Below are positions 1-11,150 of a stretch of 64,000 nt of DNA, piece by piece. The notes under the pieces are model-generated. The model was not told the DNA's origin. It saw nothing but the letters and a program-made list of their open reading frames with translations, and did no database searches. This DNA comes from Ctena decussata (Eukaryota > Mollusca > Bivalvia > Lucinida > Lucinidae): the NCBI GenBank assembly GCA_963989385.1, contig OZ022503.1:93692638-93756637 (forward strand), in the 5' to 3' direction. The number at the start of each line of letters is the position of its first letter. Within the stretch, counting starts at the first letter, position 1. A program made the translations under genes and the position numbers.

Positions 1-234
1 CCACTGACTCTACAGTTTTTCTTTGTTTGCCGCCATATTCTCAGTCTCAGTTTCAGAGATAGAAATGTCAGACACAGAATCAGAAAGAGAACCAGACTGT
101 AAACGATTTTTCTTTAAGTCAGTCTCGAACTCTGGTGAAGACAGTTCTCAGTTTTTTTTGTGTTCGTAGATACAGGTGTGGATGTATCACTCAAAATAGC
201 GTAGCGTAACGCTTCTTTCTTTGGTCAGTATACT

Positions 235-665
235 TCAGAATAATTTCATTTCTGTTTTGGTTCTTCTTGGCTGTTTTATGTACTGTTTGTTGCTTTGTCT
301 GGTATTGATATATTGTTTGTGGTGTTAGGGCTACTCTAAAATAATAAAAAAATAAAAAAAAAAAAGAAAATTAAAAAAAAAAAAATAGTTGTTTAGTGTT
401 TTTCGTATAATTTGTTCTCATTGTCAAAATTGATGCTTTCGTTGGTCTAATGTTTGGGTAGTAATTGTTTTGGTTCGGTTAAAGAACCAAAGCAGAACCA
501 AGGGCGATGGTTAGTCGACTAAAAACCGGTTTAAGTCACCCCACCCCAAGTGATTTCATAACTGACCGTCCAAAGGCGGCACTTCTGTTTTGGTTGTTTT
601 TGTGTTGTTTGTTGCTATGTTTGTTACGAATATATTGTTTGTGATGTTAAGGCTAGCCCCATGAC
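235..665 (+). repeat. Family A dispersed repeat, two partial copies
   Basis: Two related stretches (about 235-335 and 515-665) share the words TTCTGTTTTGGTT, GTTTGTTGCT and ATATTGTTTGTG. The second also has the family A head, with ACTGACCGTCCAAAGGCGG. Fuller copies occur at 5.56-5.97, 7.64-7.99, 52.68-53.17 and 61.90-62.29 kb. An A-rich tract (340-385) lies between them. I see no coding sequence in the first 700 bases. The family is probably a short non-autonomous element of unknown class. Confidence 0.5.
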
Positions 666-1300
666 CACCTACATGGGAAATGGCTGTTCACATGGCTGCC
701 GCTGGTTATGTCTTTGGTGGTGACTAACTTAGCGTTTTCTTTTTCCCACATGGTGTCTTGGATGGGATCTTGGATTGAATTGTGTCAGTTCCTGAGAATT
801 TTCCTACTCACATTTGGTCCATCTAATTTTTACGTTGATAAATGCTCACCAATAGCACTGGGCCCCAGACAAGCAATTTGTTTTTCCAACAAAGCATACT
901 ATAAGCGCCAATATCTTTTTTTCTTTAATGTTTCCCGGTTAATCGGGTGACCTCAATATTCTGACATCGCGTGACCTTCAGACTCTCGAAACCTGGCCGC
1001 GGACGCCTCTTCATAATTCGGTGAAAGTATAAAAAAAATGGTAAATAATTGTGAGGTTATGGCTTCTTAGGTAGGAATGACCCATTTTAAGGGTCAGAAG
1101 AACTACTTATGCCGCATGCGAAGGGTACAAAAATAACTACTTTCCTGTTACGCAATGTTACGACCTTTACAACAGTATTTCATTCTGTTATTAGTGTTGA
1201 GCTGTGGTTTAACGCCGCAGTAAAACATCTTTCAGTCAGGTCGTGACTTTGCCTCCGAATAGGTAGGCTTCTTATCTGACCTGAGATAAATGACACTCAG

Positions 1301-1467
1301 GGGCCGTATTCATAAAACCACTTAAGTCGTTGCTATGCGGGTGCTAAGGCTAAATTTCTTTGAAAGAGATTCCCTACAACTATGAAGTTGTAGGGAATCT
1401 CCTTTATAGATATTTAGCCTTAGCAACCACATAGCAACGACTTAAGTGGCTTTATGAATACAGACCC
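1301..1467. mobile_element. Palindromic foldback MITE
   Basis: The left end GGGCCGTATTCATAAAACC is the inverse of the right end GGCTTTATGAATACAGACCC, with pairing over about 60 bases on each side through CACTTAAGTCGTTGCTATG. The centre is a perfect hairpin (GATTCCCTACAACT, loop ATGA, AGTTGTAGGGAATC) at about 1369-1400. No coding capacity. The structure fits a non-autonomous DNA transposon. Target-site duplications were not clear to me. Confidence 0.75.
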
Positions 1468-1959
1468 AGGTCCTGCTACAGATATTAACAATCCTGCTGC
1501 AGAGGCACCAGGAAGCCCATCTATTTCGCGGACCTCGATAGGCGGGGTCCTACATCAGGACGATGGGATGTTGGTAACGAAAGTCTTTGTGTAATAAAAT
1601 CTCGTTTTATGATAGGAAAGATTTCCACCAGCGGAAATCGAGACGGAGAGCGAAGGCTAAATTTCTTTGAAAGAGATTCCCTACAACTATGAAGCTGTAG
1701 GGAATCTCCTTTATAGATATTTAGCCTTAGCAACCACATAGCAACGACTTAAGTGGCTTTATGAATACGGACCCAGGTCCTGCTACAGATATTAACAATC
1801 CTGCTGCAGAGGCACCAGGAAGCCCATCTATTTCGCGGACCTCGATAGGCGGGGTCCTACATCAGGACGATGGGATGTTGGTAACGAAAGTCTTTGTGTA
1901 ATAAAATCTCGTTTTATGATAGGAAAGATTTCCACCAGCGGAAATCGAGACGGAGAGCG
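1346..1959 (+). repeat. 307-bp tandem duplication (two copies)
   Basis: The copies at 1346-1652 and 1653-1959 are almost identical, with period 307. One visible difference is GAAGTTGTAGG versus GAAGCTGTAGG in the hairpin. The unit contains the right half of the palindromic MITE plus about 185 bases of flank ending in ATCGAGACGGAGAGCG, so the duplication happened after the MITE inserted. Small ORFs on the minus strand here are by-products of the repeat. Confidence 0.85.
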
Positions 1960-2005
1960 CTAAGTCAGCATGCAGGTGCTTACCCACTGAGCTACCAGAG
2001 ATCCC
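1935..2005 (-). repeat. tRNA-derived SINE head
   Basis: Read on the minus strand, the segment has TGGTAGCTCAGTGGGTAAGC, a very good tRNA D-arm/A-box, then CACCTGCATGC and, about 45 bases on, GTCTCGATTTCC as a weak B-box. It has no paired acceptor stem, so it is better explained as a SINE head than a functional tRNA. The tandem duplication ends inside it. Confidence 0.5.
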
Positions 2006-2049
2006 TGAAGAAGCGCTGATTGTAGTATTCATCGTTCGGGACACAAACT

Positions 2050-3245
2050 TTATCCACATGTATTCTGCTAACTAGTTTTGCTTCCTTTGTAATAATTAGG
2101 GCCTTACAATGAGTGTGTAAGCCTAGACCTCAGCAGTGCTACGGATCGGAAAAAATACGCGTCGTGTAATCATTGTAATATATAGTGCCTTAGCGAGACT
2201 AAACCAGCTCATTGAGACAAAGCAGCTTCTACAGTTGTAATTATCTGAAAATAAAGCAAAGCTATCAGTCTGCTAAATTAGTTAGTGAAGAGACAAAATA
2301 CATGCTGTAAGCTTCAGCTGCAGAGTAATCGATTTAGGTGAATGCGCACACCTTCAGGGGAAGTAACTGTGCCAAAATCATTTTGTCTTCTTTCTAATTG
2401 TCAGGAAATGAACAAGTAGAACCAAAAAAATCGTCGGCTGAGTGCTATAGTGGTCTATCTCCATTTTGTTTCAAACATGAGTATTATATATATCTTTGGA
2501 ATTTGAGTAAAATGTTCTATCTCCATAGCAGCTTAACTGTTGCAAATCATGTCTTTGTGGTCATTCGTAAGTTATTGAGTTTAGTCTCTTTGCCCAAAAA
2601 TGTCTTTCCGTTAGCTCTATTCTGTTCCACGTCTATTTCGCACCAATGAAAATAAAGTATTAAGAAACATATTAATCACGTGACTTTTGATGTCAGGTAT
2701 TCAAATTCTTTTATGCCATTGGTTCAGAACCATTATTTAGCAACTTCATCATGTGCCGCCAAATTCGGAACTTTACTGTCGGCCGTTCTGTTTATGATGC
2801 TTTTTCAGAAAAACATGCATTTAAATTATGGAATCGCCAAAGTCATATTACTGTAACAAACAAGTAAAGAAATGAATAAATAAATAAGATAAATTAAAAG
2901 TTGTAGACACTACCGTATGCTGTTGAGTTGTTGTTTAACTCCAAGTAGATAATATTTCAGTCATGTCGAGACGTTCCCTTCGATTTGTAGGACATTTACA
3001 CGACCTCCGATAACTGACACTCCGGTTCTGCTTCACCTACTAGCAGCTCTGTTGCAAAGGCAACAGGCAGCCAACCCGTCTACTGGTGATTTCAGGTCCT
3101 TAACGATTATAACTGACCTATGCGTGTAATGATTTAACTACGCCTATCTTAAATCACCTTAGAAAAGCAACAACAAAATACACTTATTATAGACCCAGTA
3201 GTCGCGTGCAAGATATTTGTCTAAGGTTGTACCGTTATTTTATTT
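2050..3245. other. No gene recognised
   Basis: AT-rich sequence without a convincing ORF, splice pattern or strong internal repeat. The longest open frame (about 80 codons near 2.40-2.65 kb) has no recognisable motif. I see nothing else to annotate. Confidence 0.5.
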
Positions 3246-3364
3246 ATTAGAAAGGGGGTATCAATAAGGTGGGTTTTCTGCATCCTACCAAAGTTTTATT
3301 TTTTTGACTAATGGTATACTCCAGTGTGTCTAGTTTATTGAACTATATGTGACTTTGGTCGGAA

Positions 3365-3400
3365 AGCCCTAGTTACTGAGCTATGGGTCCACAGAAGTGG
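3365..3400 (-). repeat. tRNA-like A box/B box in palindrome arm
   Basis: The inverse of this segment, and the direct strand at 6050-6115, reads CCATAGCTCAGTAACTAGGG followed about 30 bases later by TGGTTCAATAAAC. These resemble a tRNA A box and B box. Because it lies in the palindrome arms it is present twice, in opposite orientation. A SINE-derived segment is the likely origin; the second box is imperfect. Confidence 0.35.
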
Positions 3401-5559
3401 GTGGGGTAATTCAACATGGTTTTACCTGGTCTTGTAAATATGGTCTCATTTGGTAGAAGAGTACAACAGTCAGACAGTGTTTGATAACTTTATAAACAGG
3501 ACATCTAAAATGTATTTCCATATCATTTTATTTGGTTTGATTTGAAAATATGTGGTCAAAAATGACTTCCTTTGACATTCGGCATTTTTTGATATTTTTG
3601 GCCTCTATTTTCAATATTTCTTTGCATCATTGCTAAATAAACCGACCAGTAATCATCAAACTCATGTCTAGGAAGCACCTTGACCAGTACCTTTGGATGA
3701 TGTGACCAGAATTTCACAATGACCTAGTTTTCATGGTTGACTGAACACATAAACTTGCTTAGAAGATGATTATATTCAATTTTATGACCTAGAATTACAA
3801 AACTTTGGTCAGATTAATATCTTAACTGCTATATTATGCCCCACACCCCCGCCACTAAAGGTGAGAGAATACATACTGGCTTCAGGTCACATGATCAACA
3901 TGGCCACAATGCCCATATATGGTAAAAACCTTTAAAAATCTTATTTTTAAAAAAACAGTTGACCAATGGCCTTGAGACTTGGTAAGTAGCATCAGGTACT
4001 CAAGTTCTTCGAAAATTGTTCAATTGATGACCTTGAATTGACCATGACCTTTTTTTACGGCAAGGTCAAATATTGGAAAACGCTTAGAACATAAGATTGC
4101 ATGGGAAGTCTTGAAGATTTTGGCTTAAAAATTGGTATATACAGATGACTTACTGACATGGCCACAATGCCCTTATATGGTAAAAACCTTTAAAAATCTT
4201 CTTCTTAAGAACCAGTTGACCAATGGCCTTGAAACTTCTAAGTAGTATCAGGTACTCAAGTTCTTCCAAGATTGTTCAAATGATGACTTTAAATTGACCT
4301 TGACCTTTTTTACGGCAAGGTCAAATATTGGAAAATGCTAGAATATAAGATTTCATGGGAAGTTTTGAAGATTTTGGCTTAAAATTGGTATATACAGTTG
4401 TCTTAATGAGGTCGTGAAGAATTATGAGTACAAGAGGTCAAGGTCATTCTTTGACCTTTGACTCGTGTCTCTCATATTTTGACTTTTTCAGACATTTCCT
4501 CGAAAGCCAAAGGGCCAATAATTATTGTAAACACATTTCTTATAGAGCTTTCAGGGGTTGATTGAACAAAAATCGTTCAATCGGCGGTCCAGGTCACATG
4601 ACTAACGTGGCCGCCATACCCATTAATGGTATAAACCTTAAATATGTTTTTTCTCCAGAAAAATACACCAATGGCCTTGAAACATGGTAAGTAAGATTGA
4701 GTACCAGAGTACTACCAACACTGTTCATATGATGACCTTGGGTTTACCTTGACATATTTTGCGGCATAGTCAAATATGGGTAAATGCTAGAACATATAAT
4801 TTCATGGTTCTTTTAAAGAAGAAGATTTTTAAAGGTTTTCACCATTTATTGGCATTGTGGCCATGTTGTGGCCATGTCATTAAGTCAACTGTATATACCA
4901 ATTTTTAAGCCAAAATCTTCACAACTTCCCATGAAATCTTACGGTCAAGCGGTTTCCAATATTTTACCTTGCCGTAAAAAAGGTCAAGGTCAATTCAAGG
5001 TCATCATTGAACAATCTTGGAAGAACTTGAGTACCTGATGTTACTTACCAAGTCTCAAGGCTTTTGGTCAACTGGTTTTTAAGGAGAAGATTTTTAAAGG
5101 TTTTTACCATATATGGCCATATGGCATTGTGGCCATGCTGATCATGTGACCTGAAGCCAGTATGTATTCTCTCACCTTTAGTGGCGGAGGTGTGGGGCAT
5201 AATATAGCAGTTAAGATATCAATCTGACCAAAGTTTCGTAATTCTAGGTCATAAAATTGAATATAACCATCTTCTTAGCAAGTTTATGAGTTCAGTCAAC
5301 CATGAAAACTAGGTCATTGTGAAATTCTAGTCACATCATCCAATGGTACTGGTCAAGGTGCTTCCTAGACATGAGTTTGATGATTACTGGTCAGTTTATT
5401 TGGCAATGATGCAAAGAAATATTGAAAATAGAGGCCAAAAATAAAAAAAAAAATGCTGAATGTCAAAGGAAGTCTTTTTTGACCACATATTTTCAAATCA
5501 AACCAAATAAAATGATATGGAAATGCATTTTAGATGTTCTGTTAATCATTTTATCAAAA

Positions 5560-5970
5560 GTAAAAAGTATGCAAAGACCAGGAACTGAAACAATCAAAAT
5601 CCAAATCCAGCCCTCAAACCATAGTTGGAAACAACTAAGATTACAAATAATCAAGATACAGAGAACATATGGCCAACCGAGTGAGCAGCTTGTTCCCAAA
5701 AGGTGGCCACTCAGCAACCCAAACCGAACCAAAAATAATAAGAACATACATAAGGTAAAACATCACAGAAACTCTGACACCAAAAACAGGCAACAGAGAA
5801 CCACAACAGAACTACCGCCTTGGAACGGTCAGTAATGAATTACTGGGGGGCTTAAATCGATTTTACAGGCCCAACCTCACCCTCAGTTTCTGAAGTGGTA
5901 CAAAACATTTAGTTGGTTGTTCGGTTCGCACGATAACCCTCTAACTCGTCAATGAATCATGTCTGTCTGT
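5560..5970 (-). repeat. Family A dispersed repeat inserted in palindrome arm
   Basis: On the minus strand it runs from a head containing CTTCAGAAACTGAGGGTGAGG and TGACCGTTCCAAGGCGG to a tail containing GTTTCAGTTCCTGGTC and TTTGCATACTTTTTACTTT. It matches the 7.64-7.99 kb copy almost base for base in the opposite direction. The left palindrome arm lacks it, which identifies it as a later insertion of about 408 bases. The frames open here on both strands (up to 137 codons) show no domain, and I do not regard them as genes. Confidence 0.75.
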
Positions 5971-6412
5971 CTGTCTGTTGTTCTCGTCTACCGAATGAGA
6001 CCATTTTTTAAAGACCAGCTAAAACCATGTTGAATTACCCCACCCACTTCTGTGGACCCATAGCTCAGTAACTAGGGCTTTCCGACCAAAGTCATATATG
6101 GTTCAATAAACTAGACACACTGGAGTATACCATCAGTTAAAAAAATAGATTTTTGGTAGGATGCAGAAAACCCACCTTATTGATACCCCCCTTTCTTGAC
6201 AACATACATATATGAGTCAAAGGATTGGACGTAGACTAGGCCTATATTTGTCCTCTCCTAGGTGTTGTTGTACTAAATGCAGAGACAAAAAGAGTAAACA
6301 TGTATACATAAAATCTGTAGGTTTGCATAAATAATGTCTTTTTGATAGTTACATGGTTGAGCTCTACATACGTACACCAATCAGACTGAAGTATCCAAAT
6401 GGCTGGTGTACA

Positions 6413-7322
6413 TACGAGGGGCGTTCGAAAAGTAATGCAAATGACGTAATTTCTCGGAAACCAACATAAAAACAGAACTTCTGATTGCAAAAACACATGA
6501 AGCTATGACTTGCGTAGGAAAGTCTGCAAACACGGTGTATATTTTTAAAAGGGCGCATTTTTAACTTCTTTGAAAGAGATACCCTAAAGACACTGCAGAA
6601 TTTTAGTTTAGTAGGCCGTAATTTATATATCAGCAGTCTTTGATTTGTTTTTATTTTTGCTACTTAAAGAGTTTGCCCGGGCAATGTTATCCTGTAAATA
6701 TCGCGGAAATTACTTTTATTCTGGGTTCCATACTGGGCCGGATATATGGATTATCCGTACTTTTTGTAGTAGTAAATTGTCCATTTCTACTAAAATTAAA
6801 TGATTTTGTAATGGAAACAAGCCTATTAGCATTCAAAATCTTGTCAGCAAGAGCATTTACATGGGTCAACGAAAATTTGTCAATAAATTTAAATTAATGC
6901 CAAAAACGAAGCCTCTACAAGCTGTCAAAAATGACGTTAACGTATACTTCAATAACGTCATAAGAATTGCGCATTGCTTTGCAAGATATAATCGATAACA
7001 GTTGCCACCCTTCTAACTTTTGTATGAATATTGTAGGCAACAGTGGACAAGCGACTGAGAAAGACTAATTTTGTATTTGCAACGATATTTGACTTGAATG
7101 CCCAACACTGAAAAGATTTTACATATGAAGTTAGCCCAGTGGTATGACTGGGGCCTAATAAAATGCATTATAAGTCAGTATGAAAAGGTGTCTTTGTACA
7201 GCGTTTGGTATCATTGTAAAGACAAAATGTAGTGTTTTCAGCATATGTATAGCATTTGTACCCAGTACTCCCCTAAACAAAGTTATGAGGCCATTTGCAT
7301 TACTTTTCGAACGCCCCTCGTA
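6413..7322. mobile_element. Mariner-type MITE, about 0.9 kb
   Basis: The left terminus TACGAGGGGCGTTCGAAAAG, continuing TAATGCAAAT, is repeated inverted at 7289-7322 as ATTTGCATTACTTTTCGAAC then GCCCCTCGTA. Both ends carry TA, the target duplication of the Tc1/mariner superfamily. The interior has no transposase reading frame. It is a non-autonomous derivative whose perfect ~30-base termini suggest fairly recent activity. Confidence 0.8.
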
Positions 7323-7450
7323 TGTAATTACGCAAGCCTAAAGATTTGCAAAATAAATTTATCCGACATATACTTAAGTTATATATAATCTCATAATAAT
7401 GATAATAGTAATAATAATAATAATAATAACAAAATACAGTGAAAGTGAAA

Positions 7451-7538
7451 ATGGCAGCTGTGTACGCTATTTACGCCGCCTCCTCAAGAACGTGCACAAG
7501 AACTTCAAGAAGGCGAGACAAAGTCAATGGAGAAGACG
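7451..7538 (+). CDS. Possible short first coding exon (unrecognised)
   Basis: An ATG in good context (GTGAAAATGG: A at -3, G at +4) opens a 29-codon frame (MAAVYAIYAASSRTCTRTSR, then basic residues). It runs into a strong splice donor, GACG|GTGAGT, at 7538/7539. The segment is more GC-rich than its surroundings and lies between the mariner MITE and a family A copy. I find no recognisable downstream exon, and the other two frames are also open, so this is only a candidate. RNA-seq junctions would decide. Confidence 0.25.
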
Positions 7539-7639
7539 GTGAGTATAACGGTAAGCTCTGTTCATTTCCGATCAGAATTACTTTTTACATGAATTCTCCA
7601 TAGTGCAGGTTACCGTTAATGTATTATACACATGCCACT

Positions 7640-7990
7640 TCAGAAACTGAGGGTGAGGTTGGCCCTGTAAAATCGATTTAAGCCCCCCAGTAATTCATTA
7701 CTGACCGTTCCAAGGCGGTAGTTCTGTTGTGGTTCTCTGTTGCCTGTTTTTGGTGTCAGAGTTTCTGTGATGTTTTACCTTATGTATGTTCTTATTATTT
7801 TTGGTTCGGTTTGGGTTGCTGAGTGGCCACCTTTTGGGAACAAGCTGCTCACTCGGTTGGCCATATGTTCTCTGTATCTTGATTATTTGTAACCTTAGTT
7901 GTTTCCAACTATGGTTTGAGGGCTGGATTTGGATTTTGATTGTTTCAGTTCCTGGTCTTTGCATACGTTTTACTTTGAAGGTTTTTTGAA
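7640..7990 (+). repeat. Family A dispersed repeat
   Basis: Nearly identical to the 5.56-5.97 kb copy but in the opposite orientation, from CTTCAGAAACTGAGGGTGAGG to TTTGCATACGTTTTACTTTG. The two copies form an inverted pair about 1.7 kb apart that flanks the mariner MITE and the candidate exon. Confidence 0.75.
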
Positions 7991-8512
7991 GGTTTATTCA
8001 ATGACCGGGACCCCTAACAGGAGTATAGGTCAAAATGTAACATGTTAACACAAAACAAATAATTAACAACAATAACAATTCGAAGAGAGCTTCAAAGCAG
8101 ACCAGTAAAACTGACTGACGACACTCGGACAGTGGTGAAAAAGGCTGATGTAGCCAGGACTCCAGATAACGCATAAAATATCTCACTGGTCCCAATAAAC
8201 ACCCAAATCACTTATTCAAACTTTTTATGTTTCCAACAATTTACAAAGGGTAATGACCTCCTGTATGTCTCTCTGGAAAACGTGTCTTTAAATAAGGTGT
8301 ATAACCCAAGATAAGAATTTGCTCCCAGAGGAGCAAAGTTCCCAACAAGGGCCGACCCCCTCAAGAAGGGAGGCAACTGACGGGTCAACATCTGGGTTTC
8401 CACAGTCCCACAAATATGAATACATGTATCAGAAAATCCTGATTGCCTCTCTGAAGGACAAATCACTACAAATAAAGTTCACTCCTCATCAAGTTCAGAA
8501 ATGCCAAAAGTG

Positions 8513-8650
8513 AGTAAGTTAACTCGGGTTTAACGTCCCACCAAACAACGAGGTCATATGGAGACGGGACCTCGGTTTAAAATCTCATCCGAAAGACCGG
8601 AGAAGCGGGGGATCGATCTTGCGACCCCTGGATTGGTAGTCTGGAGTGCA
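8513..8650 (-). mobile_element. tRNA-derived SINE
   Basis: It matches the copy at 14,435-14,575. On the minus strand there is a tRNA-like CCAGACTACCAATCCAGG segment, then GGGGTCGCAAGATC in the B-box position, then a tail with GTAAAACCCGAG-like sequence complementary to CGGGTTTAACGTCC. Two copies sharing layout and tail support a SINE family. Confidence 0.6.
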
Positions 8651-9135
8651 GAAATGCCAAAAGCTAAGAGTTATTTAAATGATTATGCTATACTTACCTG
8701 TCAACCTATGTAGCTTCTGTCAGATTTACAAACGGGAGCAACAAGAACTCCTGTTTTCTGGTTTGCTTTCCTGAAGGACACGTCTCTGCATGAATTCCCG
8801 TATGCCTCTCTGGAAAACGAAGTCCCTAAAATGCGGAAATTGCTTCCAGAGGAGCAAATTCCCCGACAATGGCCGACCACCCCAAGAAGGGCAGGCAACT
8901 GATGAATCAACATCTGGGTTTTCCACCAGCCCCACAAAGATGACCATCATGAGATCGTGTTTGCCTGCCCGGAGGACAGTTACCTCAAACTAAGTCCATT
9001 TTTCAGGAAATTCAGAGACGCCAAAAGCGATTATGCTACACTAACCAGTCAACTTATGTATCTTCTATCAGATTTACAAAGGGGGCCCTGGATAACACAT
9101 CACTTCAAACTCGATAAGCAAACTTGACCAACAAG

Positions 9136-9200
9136 AGTGAGTGAGTGAGTGATATGGGTTTTACGGCACATCTGCACCAAAAGGGCTATTTCGCGCCGCA
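9136..9200 (+). repeat. GTGAGTGAG-type mollusc repeat fragment
   Basis: GTGAGTGAGTGAGTGATATG followed by GGTTTTACGGCACATC and ATTTCGCGCCGC resembles the GTGAGT-headed repeat that is frequent in bivalve DNA. This is recognition from memory and the piece is short. Confidence 0.3.
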
Positions 9201-9474
9201 ACCAACAAGAGCTGACCCAAAGTGAAGGAGGGTAACTGACCAGACTTCTCAGAGTTTTACATCAGATAACATTAGGAAACATCATGGATTCCTGTTAGCC
9301 TCTCTGGATGATATAGCTCTTCAAGTGAGGCCCACACCCCAAATAGAATTTGCCAATAGAGGTAAGAATTTGCTCTCAGAGAAGCAAATTCCCTCCACAA
9401 AAGGCCCAACCCCCTTAAGAATGGGGGTGTAAAAAAGGGAAAACAGTAGGACTGCTTCGAACAAAAGTATATAT

Positions 9475-9865
9475 GGTTCAACTTATTAATTACAAGAAAC
9501 TTGGCAGTGGCCGACTTACCACCCCACAAATTCCAAATAATAACCCTAATCGTAAAATACAACACACCTGCGATGCCCAGTGGGACCAGTGGGATATGCA
9601 TATCTGGACACTAACACTATTTCTCAAATGTAAATATCTGACTAAAATGAAGTTGTGAAATCACTGGGACCAGTCAATAAAACATTCCATTAACTGATTC
9701 CAACAGAACCAGACAATAGAACATACCATTCACTGGCCCAGCAAAACTCAATGTCCTACTAAAACGAGCATACACGTGTATAAACTGCGTAAAGTCATCC
9801 GGAGCTCTGTACTGGTTCACTTTAAGAAGATGAATGTCCATGAAATCATGTGCGGCTATATATTA
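9475..9865. other. No gene recognised
   Basis: The stretch contains small duplicated words such as GGGACCAGT (near 9.58 and 9.66 kb) but no convincing ORF or repeat boundary. Similar GACCAGT/ACTGGTCC words occur near 8.1-8.2 kb, so it may be a further diverged repeat. Confidence 0.35.
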
Positions 9866-9867
9866 CC

Positions 9868-10470
9868 TTAATCTTTACAAAACTTCCCTAGCTTAAACAA
9901 AACTGGCAACTCTTTAGAATTCATCACTTTCTCAAAGCTGACAGTGTTGGGGCACTTCGACAACTCTCTGGGAAGATACATTGTTCGCTGATCCTCAAAA
10001 TAACTACATTCAAATATATAATGGAGTTCGTCACCAAGTCTGTTCAAAAAACAAAGTTCACAAACTCGATCATCTCTCTCAGCACCCCAGAATCTGCCGT
10101 ATTCAATTGGTAATTTATGGTTTAGGCATCTGAAGTGACAAAGTGCTGTTGCCAAGTCATATGGAAGTAAGTTGAAGAGTTACTCAGTCTTAAATATTCT
10201 GTAATTAAGACACTTAGAGGAATTAAAGACAGATTCACTCCATTCTCGTTTGAAATTTTCAATAAGCCGCAACTTAACTAATTTTGCAATACCATGCGGG
10301 ACACTTTCTTGCAAATGCATAGTTTCGGCTTAAAATTGGTTTTTAATGGAATTAAGGTGGTGATAATCACTGATTTTGGGCAAAGACAAAAATCTGCATA
10401 AACACTCAAAATACCACTGATCTTTCCAAAACTTAGCATATGCCTTCTTTATGTTGTTTCTCACAATTCA
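9868..10470 (-). pseudogene. LINE retrotransposon ORF2 C-terminus, decayed
   Basis: Reading down from about 10,470 on the minus strand, one frame gives KKAYAKFWKDQWYF, later FKREWSESVFNSS, NYRIF, LLPYDLATALCHFRC, NHKLPIEYGRF, VCELC and GDELHYIFEC. The end (basic/aromatic residues, then a C-x2-C ... H-Y-x4-C zinc-knuckle-like motif) is typical of the C-terminus of many non-LTR reverse transcriptases. At least two in-frame stops (after KNQF and after IFKTE) interrupt it. The RT and endonuclease domains are absent, as in 5'-truncated LINE insertions. Only the last ~95 codons are an uninterrupted frame. Confidence 0.75.
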
Positions 10471-10474
10471 GACT

Positions 10475-11150
10475 CCCTAAATGCAGCATTTGTTAATGTT
10501 AAAAAGTCGTTTTATAAGGAAAGATCAAAGGGTAATTTTGTGCGCAATAATCTGAAAAAAAATAATATTGTTATTGAAAATATACTTAGTGCTGAGAGTT
10601 CCTTGTTGCATAATGGAGAGCGTCATAGCAATTATTTTTCCAACTCTTTCACACATTATTAGGCTGAGCAGATGAAAAAAAATGCGGCCTGTGTCCAATC
10701 TTTTTTGTCAAAACACACAAGTGAGACTATTTCAACAAGGTTGAACAATTTCATCTACACACCAGTGATCATGTAAGTAATGTATTATTTATACTGTAGG
10801 TGCTACATAGGTATGCTTGCCTACCCTATATTTAATAATTGCATTCATTGTACATTACCTTGTACATGGTTGAACATTTGAGAAAAAGCTACCGTTTTCA
10901 TCTGGTCTACATTACAATTTGAGAAAGAGTTAGAATAAATAATTGCTAGGACGTTCTTCATTACGTAATGACGCACCTTCAGTACTACGTAAATTTTCAA
11001 TAACGATGTTAATTTTTTAGATTAATGCGCAGAAAACTACCCTTTGATCTTTCCTCATAAAAACACTTTTTTAAGCAGCATGTACGTCTATTTTGTATTC
11101 TAAACTGTAAAGTACAACAAAAATAAGAAGTCTGCTAACTTTCAGGGAGA
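10475..11150. repeat. Foldback repeat
   Basis: The segment around 10,495-10,690 (AAGGAAAGATCAAAGGGTA, TTATTGAAAAT, AGCAATTATTT, CCAACTCTTTC, CAGATGAAAA) is repeated inverted and diverged at about 10,890-11,080. An AT-rich centre of about 200 bases lies between. It starts immediately next to the LINE remnant. No coding evidence. Confidence 0.65.

Larger units (their letters stand above)
3248..6194. repeat. 2.9-kb palindrome (foldback element)
   Basis: The left arm (about 3248-4210) reads as the inverse of the right arm (about 4815-6194). Anchor pairs are GGGGGTATCAATAAGGTGGG at 3254 with its complement ending at 6190, CTCATGTCTAGGAAGCACC at 3661 with its complement ending at 5375, and GGCTTCAG at 3878 with CTGAAGCC at 5151. 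Inner pairs have coordinate sums of 9036 and outer pairs 9444. The 408-base difference is a family A copy in the right arm only. The loop (about 4210-4815) holds an extra unit of the GACCTTGACC repeats that also fill the arms. No protein is encoded. Confidence 0.85.
8230..9470 (+). repeat. Family C dispersed repeat, three diverged copies
   Basis: Three successive blocks (about 8240-8510, 8700-9040, 9060-9470) share ATTTACAAA, CTCTCTGGA, CAGAGGAGCAAATTCCC, GGCCGACC, AAGAAGG and CAACATCTGGGTTT. A SINE (8513-8650) separates the first two. Shorter pieces of the same family occur near 25.78, 29.45-29.56, 29.99-30.11 and 56.03-56.17 kb (AGAATTTGCTC, AGAGGAGCAAATTC, AAAATGGCAGAGTTG). No coding capacity; class unknown. 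Confidence 0.55.

Noticed and set aside
5422..5835. 137-codon plus-strand frame and its relatives at 7.70-7.96 kb
   Set aside because: It is spread over the palindrome-family A junction; the shared part is repeat sequence open on both strands with no protein motif.
10475..10670. Plus-strand frame starting SLNAAFVNVKKSFYK as a LINE piece
   Set aside because: The same bases form one arm of a foldback repeat whose other arm is not open; protein-likeness is probably chance.
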